59,198 bases of DNA from Actinomadura meyerae (GCF_900188445.1 NZ_FZOR01000051.1:1-59198); one strand, 5' to 3'. Counted from the stretch's first letter, positions 16,599 through 25,167 are shown. Numbers and translations are program-made. The notes: generated by a model not told the origin, from the sequence alone.

Positions 16599-17507
16599 TT
16601 GCGTAACCCAGAGGATCTGTACGAGCTCGACGCCGACCTGCCGGAGATGACGGGTCCGGTGCTGCTGCACAGCCTCGACGGCTTCGTGGACGCCGGGTCC
16701 ACCGGGCAGCTCGTGCGCGAGCACCTCCTGGAATCCCTCGAGCACCGCGTGATCGCCCGCTTCGACGTCGACTCGCTGATCGACTACCGGGCCCGCCGGC
16801 CGCCGATGACGTTCGACCGGGACCACTGGGCCTCCTACGACGCCCCGGAGCTGGTCGTCCGGCTGCTGCACGACGAGGCCGGCAGCCCCTTCCTGCTGCT
16901 GTCCGGGCCGGAGCCCGACCGGCTGTGGGAGGGCTTCACCTCGGCCGTCCTGCACCTGGTGAAGAAGCTCGGCGTCGGCCTCGTCGTCGGCTTCCACGGC
17001 ATCCCGATGGGCGTCCCGCACACCCGCCCGGTCGGCACCACCGCGCACGCCACCCGTCCCGAGCTGGTCACCCGCAACTCCTGGTTCGACAAGGTCCAGG
17101 TGCCCGGCAGCGCCGCCGGCCTGCTGGAGCTGCGGCTCGGCGAGGCCGGCCACGACGCCGTCGGGTTCGCCGTGCACGTCCCGCACTACCTGGCCCAGTC
17201 CGCCTACCCCGCCGCCGCCGTCGCCGCGCTGGAGGCGATCGTGTCCGTCACCGGCCTGGTCCTGCCCGCCGACCGGCTCCGCGACGCGGCCGCCGCGACC
17301 GACGCCGACATCGCCGAGCAGGTCGACGGCAACGACGAGGTCGAGAAGGTCGTCCGGGCCCTGGAGCAGCAGTACGACGCGTTCGCCGGCGCCGCCGAGC
17401 GCGACAGCCTCCTCGCCGAGTCGCAGGACATGCCGACCGCCGACGAGCTCGGCGCCCAGTTCGAGCGGTTCCTCGCCGAGCAGGACGGGCCCGACTCCGC
17501 GGGCTAG
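16599..17507 (+). CDS. PAC2 family protein
   Basis: A 302-residue protein of the PAC2 (proteasome assembly chaperone 2-like) family found in actinobacteria and archaea. LLHSLDGFVDAGSTGQLV, GFHGIPMGVPHTRP and the acidic helical C-terminus are characteristic. Molecular role in bacteria is not settled. TTG at 16599 was preferred because GGTGGGGGAGAAG precedes it and the conserved RNPEDLYELDADLPEM follows; the frame opens at 16563. A tandem repeat array starts at its stop codon. Confidence 0.85.
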   Translation: MRNPEDLYELDADLPEMTGPVLLHSLDGFVDAGSTGQLVREHLLESLEHRVIARFDVDSLIDYRARRPPMTFDRDHWASYDAPELVVRLLHDEAGSPFLLLSGPEPDRLWEGFTSAVLHLVKKLGVGLVVGFHGIPMGVPHTRPVGTTAHATRPELVTRNSWFDKVQVPGSAAGLLELRLGEAGHDAVGFAVHVPHYLAQSAYPAAAVAALEAIVSVTGLVLPADRLRDAAAATDADIAEQVDGNDEVEKVVRALEQQYDAFAGAAERDSLLAESQDMPTADELGAQFERFLAEQDGPDSAG

Positions 17508-17582
17508 ACATGCCGCCGGCTGGACATGCCGCCGGCTGGACATGCCACCGGCCGGACATGCCGCCGGCCGGACATATCCCGT
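17507..17582. repeat. Tandem array of 16-bp units from the PAC2 stop
   Basis: Four 16-bp units of GACATGCCGCCGGCTG with few changes (17507-17522, 17523-17538, 17539-17554, 17555-17570) and a degenerate fifth. The first base is the last base of the PAC2 TAG stop. Each unit contains GCCGGC, so the transcript could form many alternative hairpins. Confidence 0.9.
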
Positions 17583-17624
17583 CCGCCGCTGGGTAGGCGA
17601 GCGCCCGAGAGGGGAGGTTCGCTC

Positions 17625-18044
17625 ATGGCCCAGAAGGTGAACGAGGTGATGACGCCGGTGCCGGTGGCGGTGCCCCCGGACACGTCCCTGACCGAGGTCG
17701 GGGACCTCATGCGCCAGCACGGGATCGGCGACGTCCTCGTCGTCCACGAGGGGCGGCTGCGCGGCCTGGTCACCGACCGCGACATCGTGATCCGCGCCGT
17801 CGCCGCGCAGCGCGACATGTCCGGCACGAGCGTCGCCGACATCTGCAGCACCAACCTGATCACGGTCGCGCCCGGCGAGGACGCCGACGAGGCCGTGCGG
17901 CTGATGCGCGAGCACGCCGTCCGGCGGATCCCCGTCGTGGACGGCGACCGGCCGATCGGCATGGTGTCCATCGGGGACCTCGCCGTCCAGCGGGACGAGC
18001 GCTCGGCCCTCGCCGACATCAGCGCGGAACCGCCCAACACGTGA
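17625..18044 (+). CDS. Tandem CBS-domain protein
   Basis: A 139-residue protein made of two CBS motifs: KVNEVMTPVPVAVPPDTSL with VTDRDIVIRAVA, and CSTNLITVAPGEDADEAVRL with RIPVVDGDRPIGMVSIGDL. Such stand-alone pairs bind adenine nucleotides and often act as energy or redox sensors. The ATG at 17625 is preceded by GGGGAGG. Its TGA overlaps the next GTG, so it is coupled with the hydrolase gene. Confidence 0.9.
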   Translation: MAQKVNEVMTPVPVAVPPDTSLTEVGDLMRQHGIGDVLVVHEGRLRGLVTDRDIVIRAVAAQRDMSGTSVADICSTNLITVAPGEDADEAVRLMREHAVRRIPVVDGDRPIGMVSIGDLAVQRDERSALADISAEPPNT

Positions 18045-18676
18045 TCACGCTGAAGCTCCGGGACGCCGAACTCGACGGCGACCTGGCGATCCCGGAGGGC
18101 GCGACCGGCGTCGTCCTGTTCGCGCACGGCAGCGGCAGCTCCCGGCTCAGCCCCCGCAACCGCGCCGTCGCCGAGGGCCTCAACGCCGCGGGTCTCGGCA
18201 CCCTCCTGATCGACCTGCTCACCCGGCACGAGGACGAGGTCGACCGCGTCACCGCCGCGCTCCGCTTCGACATCGAGCTGCTCACCCTGCGCCTCATCGG
18301 CGCGATCGACCGGCTCGCCGAGGGCCTGGAAGCGGCCCCGCACACCGCCGGCCTCCCCATCGGCCTGTTCGGCGCCAGCACCGGCGCCGCCGCCGCGCTC
18401 GCCGCCGCGGCGGCCCGCCCCGAGATCCGCGCGGTCGTCTCCCGGGGCGGCCGCCCCGACCTCGCCGGCCCGTCGCTGCCCCGCGTCCGGGCGCCCGTCC
18501 TGCTGATCGTCGGCGGCCGGGACCCGGAGGTCCTGAAGCTGAACGAGCAGGCGCACGAAAGGCTCGAACACTCCGAAATCCACATCGTCTCCGGCGCGAC
18601 CCACCTCTTCGAGGAGCCCGGAGCCCTGGAAGAGGTGACCACCCAGGCCGCTGACTGGTTCAATCGACACCTGTGA
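18041..18676 (+). CDS. Alpha/beta hydrolase, dienelactone-hydrolase-like
   Basis: A 211-residue hydrolase with an oxyanion strand (LFAHGSGSSRLSPRN), nucleophile Ser113 in GLFGASTGAAA, Asp in GGRDPEV and His in SGATHLFEEPG, giving a complete triad. Members of this family are often fused or linked to phosphoribosyltransferases in actinobacteria. Substrate unknown. The GTG at 18041 overlaps the CBS stop, and the next gene begins within its stop. Confidence 0.85.
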   Translation: MITLKLRDAELDGDLAIPEGATGVVLFAHGSGSSRLSPRNRAVAEGLNAAGLGTLLIDLLTRHEDEVDRVTAALRFDIELLTLRLIGAIDRLAEGLEAAPHTAGLPIGLFGASTGAAAALAAAAARPEIRAVVSRGGRPDLAGPSLPRVRAPVLLIVGGRDPEVLKLNEQAHERLEHSEIHIVSGATHLFEEPGALEEVTTQAADWFNRHL

Positions 18677-19839
18677 TGCGCGATGTCATCGTGGTCGGAG
18701 CGGGCCCCGCCGGGACCTCCGCCGCCTACCACCTCGCCAAGGCCGGCCTGGACGTCCTGATCCTGGAGAAGTCGTCCTTCCCGCGCGAGAAGGTCTGCGG
18801 CGACGGCCTCACGCCCCGCGCCGTCGACGAACTCCGCGCCCTGGGCCTCGACCTCTCCTCCTGGTACCGCACCGAGGGCGTCCGCCTCATCGCCTCGGGC
18901 CGCACCCTGGAGATCCCCTGGCCGTCCGGCCACGGCCTCACCCGCACCCGCACCGACCTGGACGAACTCCTGGCCCGCAACGCCGTGGCCGCGGGCGCGA
19001 CCCTTGAGGAGAACACCAAGGTCACGGCCCCTCTTGAGGGCAAAGGCCGCGTGACCGGCGTCCGCACCTCCACGGGGGACCACGAAGCCCGCCTGGTGAT
19101 CGCCGCGGACGGCGCCTCGTCCCGCCTCTCCGTAGCGGTGGGCCTGCACCCCCGCCGCGACCGCCCCATAGGCATCGCGGGCCGCCGCTACTACCGCAGC
19201 CCCCGCCACGACGACGCCCACCTGGAAATCTGGCTGGACCTGGCCCCCGCGGGCTACGGCTGGGTCTTCGGCATGGGCGACGGCACCTGCAACGTAGGAG
19301 TGGCCCTCCTGCGCAGCGAACACCCCGACTACCACCGCCTGCTGACCCGCTGGCTGGACCGCCTACCCGCCGCCTGGGGCTTCACCGACACCAACGCCAC
19401 AGGCCCCCTGCGCGGCGCGGCCCTACCCATGGGCTACAGCCGCCGCCCCCACTACCTCCCCGGCCTCCTCCTGGCCGGCGACTCCGGCGGCATGGTCAAC
19501 CCGTTCAGCGGCGAAGGCATCGCCTACTCCCTGGAGGCGGGCCGCATAGCCGCCGAGACCATCATCAAGGCCCAGCGCGCCCCCTCCCCGGACGAGATCC
19601 TCCAGACCTACCCGTCCGCCATCCGCGCCGCCAACGGCCGCCCCTTCACCCTGGCCCGAGCCTTCACCCGCGCCCTCGACAACCCCCACCTCATGCGCCT
19701 GGCGACCCGCCACGGCCTCACCCGCCCCACCGTCATGCGCCTGGCCCTGACCCTCGCGGGCGGCATGCCCCCCGCCTCCCCGCGAACCGCCACAGACCAC
19801 CTGGCCGCGGCCCTGACCCGCCTCACCCCGCCCTCCTGA
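18676..19839 (+). CDS. Geranylgeranyl reductase family FAD-dependent oxidoreductase
   Basis: A 387-residue flavoprotein with an N-terminal FAD-binding Rossmann motif (VIVVGAGPAGTSAAYHLAKA), the family signature FPREKVCGDGLTPRAVDEL, and the second FAD motif LLAGDSGGMVNPFSGEGI. Actinobacterial members are usually placed near respiratory genes and may reduce isoprenoid chains such as menaquinone side chains. The ATG at 18676 or the GTG at 18673 (overlap GTGA) both fit. Coding-strand third positions are heavily C, and there are unusual ATA, CTA and GTA codons compared with neighbours. Confidence 0.88.
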   Translation: MRDVIVVGAGPAGTSAAYHLAKAGLDVLILEKSSFPREKVCGDGLTPRAVDELRALGLDLSSWYRTEGVRLIASGRTLEIPWPSGHGLTRTRTDLDELLARNAVAAGATLEENTKVTAPLEGKGRVTGVRTSTGDHEARLVIAADGASSRLSVAVGLHPRRDRPIGIAGRRYYRSPRHDDAHLEIWLDLAPAGYGWVFGMGDGTCNVGVALLRSEHPDYHRLLTRWLDRLPAAWGFTDTNATGPLRGAALPMGYSRRPHYLPGLLLAGDSGGMVNPFSGEGIAYSLEAGRIAAETIIKAQRAPSPDEILQTYPSAIRAANGRPFTLARAFTRALDNPHLMRLATRHGLTRPTVMRLALTLAGGMPPASPRTATDHLAAALTRLTPPS

Positions 19840-19896
19840 CCTCCGATACCGTTTCGCGATTCCCCCCACGAACCGGGTACGCTTTCCCGGCAACCC

Positions 19897-19971
19897 GGGC
19901 GCGTAGCTCAGGGGTAGAGCACTCGCCTTACAAGCGAGGAGTCGGCGGTTCGAAACCGTCCGCGCCCACCA
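19897..19971 (+). tRNA. tRNA-Val (anticodon TAC)
   Basis: Acceptor GGGCGCG (19897-19903) pairs with CGCGCCC (19961-19967), followed by A and an encoded CCA. The anticodon stem CTCGC/GCGAG encloses loop CTTACAA, giving anticodon TAC for GTA valine codons. The T arm is GGCGGTTCGAAACCGTC. All four arms fold without mismatch. Confidence 0.97.
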
Positions 19972-19976
19972 GCGAA

Positions 19977-20010
19977 AAGACCCTGTTCCCGATCATGGGA
20001 ACAGGGTCTT
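19977..20010 (+). terminator. Strong hairpin after tRNA-Val
   Basis: AAGACCCTGTTCCC (19977-19990), loop GATCAT, GGGAACAGGGTCTT (19997-20010): a perfect 14-bp stem 6 nt after the tRNA, probably its terminator. Such hairpins are also common next to tRNA-targeted integrases. Confidence 0.85.
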
Positions 20011-20032
20011 CGTGCCATTAGCGTGCCATTAG
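20011..20032. repeat. Perfect 11-bp tandem duplication CGTGCCATTAG
   Basis: CGTGCCATTAG at 20011-20021 is repeated exactly at 20022-20032, directly after the tRNA-Val hairpin. It may be the scar of an integrated element that used the tRNA, but no integrase is present here. Confidence 0.6.
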
Positions 20033-20121
20033 CCGACGAGCGCGAGCCCCTAACCGCCCCGTCGTCCGGCGTCGAGGTCACAGTGCGGCGGTGCTCGGGC
20101 CGCCGGGAGTACCGTTGCGGC

Positions 20122-20343
20122 ATGGATGCGGTGACGTTCTTGGAGGAGCTCCTGGGCCAGGGCGTCAACGCTCTCCTTCGAGTCGACGCCGAGCGCGGCA
20201 CTCGTCCATGGACCTTTCACGCCAGCGGCGGTCCACTCGCTGACGGGTATGTGCGAGTAGACGCCAACAGCGCCGAGGAATGCCTGCACCGCGCTCGCAA
20301 AGCCCTGCGGAAGGCCGGTCTCGCGATGGACGACACCGTTTGA
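20122..20343 (+). CDS. Hypothetical protein, 73 residues
   Basis: A 73-residue frame from ATG at 20122. The protein begins MDAVTFLEELLGQGVNALL, has a central strand-like part (RPWTFHASGGPLADGYVR) and an amphipathic C-terminal helix (AEECLHRARKALRKAGLA). It resembles no family I can name. Codon use is less GC-biased than in neighbours, which fits acquired DNA next to a tRNA. The following 131 bp up to the DUF899 gene show nothing recognisable. Confidence 0.45.
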   Translation: MDAVTFLEELLGQGVNALLRVDAERGTRPWTFHASGGPLADGYVRVDANSAEECLHRARKALRKAGLAMDDTV

Positions 20344-20474
20344 GCTGCCTACTACGCCTCCGCGGTGTCCCCGTCTGCGACGACCGTCGAATGTCGTAGG
20401 CGGTTCGTAGGGTCGCGGTGCGCGGTCGTTCGCGGGTTACGGCCGACTCGCGTGTCTTCGGTATGCCCTCGGTT

Positions 20475-21158
20475 TTATGAGGGGCCGTAGGTGGCGGCGA
20501 TTGTTTCGGAGCTCGGCCAGCGGCTGTAGGTGGGGGACTGCGGCCAGCCCTCGGGGACGTCCTGCCATTCCTCCTGGCGCCCGTACGGGAGGATGTCGAG
20601 CAGGGCGAAGGTGTGGGTCAGTTGCTCCGTGCCTCGGCCGTTGGTGTGCCAGGTGCGGTAGACGGTGTCGCCGTCCCGTAGGAAGACGTTGACGGCGAAG
20701 CCGCCTCCAGGGGGCGCGCCCACGTCGCTGCCGAACGCGCTGTTCGCGGTGGAGTACCAGGTCATCTTGTTCCCGGTCCGCTCCTTGTAGGCGAGGGCGT
20801 CCTCGATGGGGCCCTGGGTGACGATGACGAAGCGGGCGTCGTAGGCGTCCAGGAACTCCAGGCGGGTGAACTGCGAGGTGAAGCCGGTGCAGCCCGAGCA
20901 CTGCCAGGTCTCGCCGGGGAACCACATGTGGTTGTAGACGATCAGCTGGGACTTGCCCTCGAAGACGTCGGCGAGGGTCACCGGGCCCTTCTCGCCTTCC
21001 AGGGTGTACTCGGGCATCTCGACCATGGGCATCCGGCGGCGCTGGGCGGCGATCGCGTCGAGTTCGCGGGTCGCGGCCTTCTCGCGGGCGCGCAGGTCGT
21101 CCAGGTGGCGTTGCCAGGTCGCGGCGTCGACGACGTGTGGTAGCGCTGCGGCGGTCAT
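20475..21158 (-). CDS. DUF899 family thioredoxin-like protein
   Basis: A 227-residue protein of the DUF899 family. Signatures are LDAIAAQRRRMPMVEMPE and the thioredoxin-like core NHMWFPGETWQCSGCTGFTS with a CSGC pair, followed by YSTANSAFGSDVGAPPGGGF. Members are presumed redox proteins; the partner is unknown. The ATG at 21158 follows GGAGGAGA. It is divergent from the VOC gene at 21242. Confidence 0.88.
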   Translation of the reverse strand: MTAAALPHVVDAATWQRHLDDLRAREKAATRELDAIAAQRRRMPMVEMPEYTLEGEKGPVTLADVFEGKSQLIVYNHMWFPGETWQCSGCTGFTSQFTRLEFLDAYDARFVIVTQGPIEDALAYKERTGNKMTWYSTANSAFGSDVGAPPGGGFAVNVFLRDGDTVYRTWHTNGRGTEQLTHTFALLDILPYGRQEEWQDVPEGWPQSPTYSRWPSSETIAATYGPS

Positions 21159-21241
21159 GTTCTCCTCCGAGGTTCTCGGCTTGTGGTCTCCAGGGGTGGA
21201 CCGCGCTCGGCCCCGGAACTCATCGCCGGTACTGTCGGCCA

Positions 21242-21634
21242 GTGCGGATTGAGCTGACCACGATCGTCGTGGACGACTACGACGAGGCCATCGAGTTCTT
21301 CACGCGCGCGCTGGGGTTCGAGCTTGCCGAGGACTCGCCTGCGGTGACCAATGACGGGCGGGCCAAGCGGTGGGTCGTCGTCCGGCCGCCGGGGGCGGAG
21401 ACCGGGATCCTCTTGGCTCGCGCCGATGGGGAGCGTCAGGTGGGTGTGGTCGGCGAGCAGGTCGGTGGGCGGGTCGGGTTCTTCCTGCGCGTGGACGACT
21501 TCGATGCCGCGTACGAGCGCATGAAGGCTGCCGGGGTTGAGTTCGTGGGAGTGCCGCGCGTCGAGGAGTACGGGCGGGTCGTGGTGTTCCTGGATGTGGC
21601 CGGGAATCGGTGGGATCTGCTCGGGCCTGCGTGA
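21242..21634 (+). CDS. VOC family protein
   Basis: A 130-residue single VOC-fold protein. MRIELTTIVVDDYDEAIEFF and FTRALGFELAEDSP form the first module; FFLRVDDFDAAYERMKAAGV and VVVFLDVAGNRWDLLGPA the second. Similar small proteins include glyoxalase-like and resistance proteins; the substrate cannot be read from sequence. The GTG at 21242 places the first strand at the N-terminus. Codon use is somewhat AT-richer than average here. Confidence 0.85.
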   Translation: MRIELTTIVVDDYDEAIEFFTRALGFELAEDSPAVTNDGRAKRWVVVRPPGAETGILLARADGERQVGVVGEQVGGRVGFFLRVDDFDAAYERMKAAGVEFVGVPRVEEYGRVVVFLDVAGNRWDLLGPA

Positions 21635-21672
21635 CGTCCCCCGTTCCGTTCGAACGGGGGACGGCCTTGGGG

Positions 21673-23046
21673 CTATCGGAGGTAGGGGGACGGGTGGTAG
21701 CTGGTGAAGGACGGGGCTGATGGGTGAAGGCCCTGTTCCGGGTCAGCGTCGAAGACCGTTTGGGTGGCGGAGGGAAGCTGAGCCGCCGCCTTGTTCAGTG
21801 CCGTGGGGCGCGTTGTGGGCCAGTGGCCCGTGTTGATGCGGGTCAGGAGCGTCTTGAGCGTTGTTATCTCTTCGGACGCGGTGAAGGTGCAGTGGTAGCC
21901 GCGGTCCACGTAGAGCTGCTTCAGGTTGGCGGGGTTGCCGGCCCGGTGTACCTGGGCGGCGTAGCGGCGCTGGTTCTCCGGCGGGACGCTCCCGTCCTGC
22001 GTTGAGTGCAGGGTGACCACTGGCCAGGGCGTCCTGCCGGTGGGGGTGCCGTAGCGGTTCAGGTAGGCGACGGCCTCAGGGTCGGCCTTGATGCGTGGGC
22101 CCGCGTTCAGGCGGGCCAGGTCCTTGCTCAGGCTCAGGCCCGCTTCGCGGTACGCCTTCTTGACCAGGGCCTTCTGGGACGAGCGGGCGAAGAGCACGCG
22201 GTAGTCGACGCCGGTGTTCCAGGACGGGTTGCTGCCCGCGCGGTTCTCGATGTCCGTGCGGTTCAGGCCCCAGAACGCGCCCCGGTCGTAGGCGGCGTAG
22301 AAGTACTGCTGCTGGATCTGGCCCGTGGTCGTCTCCGGTGCGGGCGCCCGGGAGGTGTAGCGGCCGGGGATGTCCGCGAGGGCGGCGGAGAGGGCGAGGC
22401 GGGCGCGGCCTTCAGGGGTGTTCAGTGCTGAGGTCAAGGCGCCCCGGGCGTTGGACGTGTTCGCCTGCGGGTCCTTGATGCGCACCAGGTCCAGGTTCGG
22501 CGCTACGAGCCTTTTGAACGCGTAGTTCGCGTCCAGGGCGCTGTTGAAGTGGCCCGTGGTGCCGCCGACCACGCCGCAGAGAGACGCGACGCCGGTGAAG
22601 CGGCCGGGGTTGCGTTCCGCCAGGAGGACCGAGGTCAGGCCGCCCGCGGACGCGCCTGCGGAGATGGTGCGTTCAGGTTTGGCCACGTTTCGGGTGAACC
22701 AGTTGAGGAGGGCGATCTGGTCCTTCAGGCCGGATTCGACCACGCCCCAGCCCTGTGCCGTCCGGTACTGGGAGGCGGCCAGCGCGTAGCCGTGGTCGAG
22801 CAGCCACTGCTCCGTGGCCGGGTGATTGGTGAGCGCGATCTCCGACGGGGGCGGGAACTCCAGGCTGTACGCGCCGTGGCTCCACAGCAGCAGCGTTCCG
22901 TTCCAGCGGCTCGGGACCTCGACGCGGTAGGGGACGCCGCCGATCTCGCCGTGCCGGACGCCGGCGTGCGCCGGCGGCGCGGCGGTGACCAGGGCGGCCA
23001 GGAGCAGGAAGGGGGCGGTGCGGCGGAACGCGCGGAGTCCGTTCAT
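21673..23046 (-). CDS. Secreted alpha/beta hydrolase
   Basis: A 457-residue exported protein. A signal peptide is clear: positively charged MNGLRAFRRT, a hydrophobic run FLLLAALVTAAPP and cleavage after AHA (about residue 28). The mature part has the oxyanion region NGTLLLWSHGAYS, nucleophile motif ISAGASAGGLTSVLLAE (GxSxG) and TLHSTQDGSVPPENQ with the acid. It looks like a tannase/peptidase-like esterase; the exact substrate is unknown. The ATG at 23046 starts the signal peptide. It is divergent from the ArsR-type regulator gene, which may control it. Confidence 0.82.
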   Translation of the reverse strand: MNGLRAFRRTAPFLLLAALVTAAPPAHAGVRHGEIGGVPYRVEVPSRWNGTLLLWSHGAYSLEFPPPSEIALTNHPATEQWLLDHGYALAASQYRTAQGWGVVESGLKDQIALLNWFTRNVAKPERTISAGASAGGLTSVLLAERNPGRFTGVASLCGVVGGTTGHFNSALDANYAFKRLVAPNLDLVRIKDPQANTSNARGALTSALNTPEGRARLALSAALADIPGRYTSRAPAPETTTGQIQQQYFYAAYDRGAFWGLNRTDIENRAGSNPSWNTGVDYRVLFARSSQKALVKKAYREAGLSLSKDLARLNAGPRIKADPEAVAYLNRYGTPTGRTPWPVVTLHSTQDGSVPPENQRRYAAQVHRAGNPANLKQLYVDRGYHCTFTASEEITTLKTLLTRINTGHWPTTRPTALNKAAAQLPSATQTVFDADPEQGLHPSAPSFTSYHPSPYLR

Positions 23047-23084
23047 GGGCGCACCTTCCCCGGGGCGCCGACCTGGACGCAATG

Positions 23085-23095
23085 ATTTCGGAAAT
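23085..23095. promoter_or_regulatory. Palindrome ATTTCGGAAAT in a divergent spacer
   Basis: A perfect 11-bp palindrome (ATTTC-G-GAAAT) in the 63-bp spacer between the secreted hydrolase and the ArsR-type regulator. The A/T-rich patch (to about 23104) contrasts with its surroundings. Likely operator for the adjacent regulator. Confidence 0.5.
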
Positions 23096-23109
23096 GACTA
23101 AAATGTCGC

Positions 23110-24039
23110 ATGCTGCGGCTGTGGCTCGACTACGACGATCTCACCCGGGTCCGCGTGACTCCGGGCCTTTCGCCGGTCGCCCAGACCGTTCTCAGCGCCC
23201 AGGCCCCGCGCTCGCGGCGGCGCCCGGGGCTCACCGGCCCGTCGCGGCTGCTGCTCGACCTGGTGCCGCCCGGACGCTGGGTCCCCGACTTCCTGACGCC
23301 CTACACCGATGTGCCGGGGCTCGAAGCGGAGCTCGACGCCGTCGCCTCGACGCCCGTCCGGCGGATCCGCGCCGAGCTGGAGCGGTCGTGCGGGCCGCGT
23401 CCGGCGCCGTGGCCGCGCCGGCTCGCCGCGGGGGACCGCGAGGCGATGGGGACGCTGGTCCGCGGGCTGCGCGACCTGCACCGGGTCGCGCTGGCGGACC
23501 GGTGGGCCGACCTGGGCGCGCACCTGCGCGCGGAGGCGGCGGGGTTCGCCCGGACGATGGCGCGGGACGGGGTCGGCGGCCTGCTGGGGAGCCTGCACCA
23601 CGGGGTCCGCTGGACGCCGCCGGTACTGGAGATCGAGACGCTGCGCGACGGGGACGTGCACCTGCGGGGGCGGGGGCTGCTGCTCGTCCCCTCGCCGTTC
23701 GTCACGGGACCGCGCGTCCTGGTCGGCGGTAACGGTCCGGCGACCGTGGTGGTGCCCGCGGCGCCGCCGGCCGGCGGGGCGGGCTCCGACCCCCTGCCGC
23801 TGGTGTTCGGGCGGACGCGCGCGGCGGTGCTCCGGTCGGTCGCGGACGGGGAGGTCACGACGGGGGCGCTGGCCGCCCGGCTCGGGGTCAGCGCGGCGTC
23901 GGCGTCCCAGCACGCGACGGCCCTGCGCGGTGCCGGGCTCATCACCAGCGAGCGCCGGGGGAAGACGGTGCACCACGCGCTGACGCCGCTCGGCGAGCGG
24001 GTCCTGCGGGGCGGCTCGCCCTGGCCGACCGGACGGTGA
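23110..24039 (+). CDS. ArsR-type winged-helix regulator with N-terminal DUF5937-like domain
   Basis: A 309-residue protein. The last about 75 residues are a winged helix of the ArsR type (RAAVLRSVADGEVTTGALAA, LGVSAASASQHATALRGAGL, TSERRGKTVHHALTPLGERV). The N-terminal about 220 residues resemble the DUF5937 region seen in this actinobacterial regulator group. No metal-binding cysteine cluster is visible, so it is not a typical metal sensor. The ATG at 23110 lies in a short divergent spacer with a palindrome, so autoregulation and control of the secreted hydrolase are plausible. Confidence 0.82.
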   Translation: MLRLWLDYDDLTRVRVTPGLSPVAQTVLSAQAPRSRRRPGLTGPSRLLLDLVPPGRWVPDFLTPYTDVPGLEAELDAVASTPVRRIRAELERSCGPRPAPWPRRLAAGDREAMGTLVRGLRDLHRVALADRWADLGAHLRAEAAGFARTMARDGVGGLLGSLHHGVRWTPPVLEIETLRDGDVHLRGRGLLLVPSPFVTGPRVLVGGNGPATVVVPAAPPAGGAGSDPLPLVFGRTRAAVLRSVADGEVTTGALAARLGVSAASASQHATALRGAGLITSERRGKTVHHALTPLGERVLRGGSPWPTGR

Positions 24040-24051
24040 TCGTCCGGGAAC

Positions 24052-24089
24052 CCGGAGAAGACCCCGGGCGGGGACGGGGTCTTCTCCGG
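24052..24089. terminator. Bidirectional hairpin terminator
   Basis: CCGGAGAAGACCCCG (24052-24066) and CGGGGTCTTCTCCGG (24075-24089) form a perfect 15-bp stem with an 8-nt loop between the convergent regulator and beta-helix genes. Confidence 0.88.
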
Positions 24090-24102
24090 ACCGATGGTCA
24101 GG

Positions 24103-25167
24103 TCAGCAGAGGCCCCGCGGGTTCGAGGTGCGGCACTTGTTGCGCTTGAAGCGGTTGGTCTTGCTGCCGCTCCGGTCGACCAGGTCGTACGGCCGGTTGC
24201 CGAAGGCGGTGTTCGCCTCGACCAGGTTGAACCGGGCGGGACGGGCGGAGCCGTTCTGCGGGGCCACGCCCGGGAACAGGACGATGCCGCCGGAGTAGGG
24301 CAGCCGGCCCCGGTTGTCCTTCACGGTGTTCTTGGCGATCGAGTTGTGCTCGCCGCCGAAGAGCAGGACCCCGGTACCGCCGAACGGCGGGACGGAGCCG
24401 TGCGCGGCGCACGACCGGTTGTTCTCGACGACCTTGTTGTCCCAGACCTTGTTGTGGCCCTGCCCGCCCTTCTGGCCGTCGTCGACCAGCGCGACGCCGA
24501 CGCAGTTGCGGCTGACCTCGTTGTCGCGGACCGTGACGTGGTGGGCGTGCCGGACGAGCACGCCGAGGGTGTTGCCGGACGTGTGGTTGTTCGCGACCTG
24601 GGTGCCGCGCGCGTTGGCGATGTCGCCGACGTACAGGCCGGCGTCCGCCTCGTTGTCGAGGGTCCAGTTCCAGACGAACTGGCCGCGAGTGGAGCGGAAC
24701 TGCGCGATGCCGTACTCGCCGTTGTTCTTGGCGAGGACGGCCAGCACCGTCATGCGGTCGGTGTACATGCCGTGGACGCCGTTGGCCTTGAAGCCGCGGA
24801 CGGTCAGGTTGCGGATCGTCGCGCCGGTGACCGGGTGCTTGGCGCGGCCGATCACGCAGATCCCCATGCCGGGCGCCTTGGCCTTGGCGCAGTTGTCGTG
24901 GCGGCCCGGCCGCAGGACGGTCTTGTTCCCCTCCCCGCGGATGGTGAGGCGCTTGCGGACGAGGACGCCGCCCGCGTAGTAGCCCGCCTTGAGCCGGATG
25001 GTGTCGCCGGGCCGGGCGCGGTCGACGGCCTTCTGGATCGAGTGGCCGGGCCGCACGACGTGCGTGCGCCCGGCCTTGCCGCCGTCCGCCTGCCCGGCCG
25101 CCGCCGGGGCGGCGAGCCCCGCGAGCACGACGGCGGTGCCGACCGAGGCCGCGAATATTTGCCTCAT
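24103..25167 (-). CDS. Secreted right-handed parallel beta-helix protein
   Basis: A 354-residue exported protein with a signal peptide (MRQIFAASVGTAVVLAGLAA, cleavage near AAAG). GHSIQKAVDRARPGDTIRL is the opening of NosD/pectate-lyase-like folds, followed by regular turns with Asn ladders (NNGEYGIAQF, ANNHTSGNTLGVLV, VRDNEVSRNCVGVA, VVENNRSCAAHG). The fold is used by polysaccharide lyases and epimerases; no catalytic set can be named. Two late cysteines (CRTSNPRGLC) may form a disulfide. The ATG at 25167 has GGGAGA upstream. Confidence 0.85.
   Translation of the reverse strand: MRQIFAASVGTAVVLAGLAAPAAAGQADGGKAGRTHVVRPGHSIQKAVDRARPGDTIRLKAGYYAGGVLVRKRLTIRGEGNKTVLRPGRHDNCAKAKAPGMGICVIGRAKHPVTGATIRNLTVRGFKANGVHGMYTDRMTVLAVLAKNNGEYGIAQFRSTRGQFVWNWTLDNEADAGLYVGDIANARGTQVANNHTSGNTLGVLVRHAHHVTVRDNEVSRNCVGVALVDDGQKGGQGHNKVWDNKVVENNRSCAAHGSVPPFGGTGVLLFGGEHNSIAKNTVKDNRGRLPYSGGIVLFPGVAPQNGSARPARFNLVEANTAFGNRPYDLVDRSGSKTNRFKRNKCRTSNPRGLC

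Noticed and set aside
17507..17582. CRISPR-like array after PAC2
   Set aside because: The units are contiguous, 16 bp long and have no unique spacers.
19908..20201. A minus-strand gene reading through the tRNA-Val
   Set aside because: Its C-terminal part is the complement of the tRNA, a common false call next to tRNA genes.
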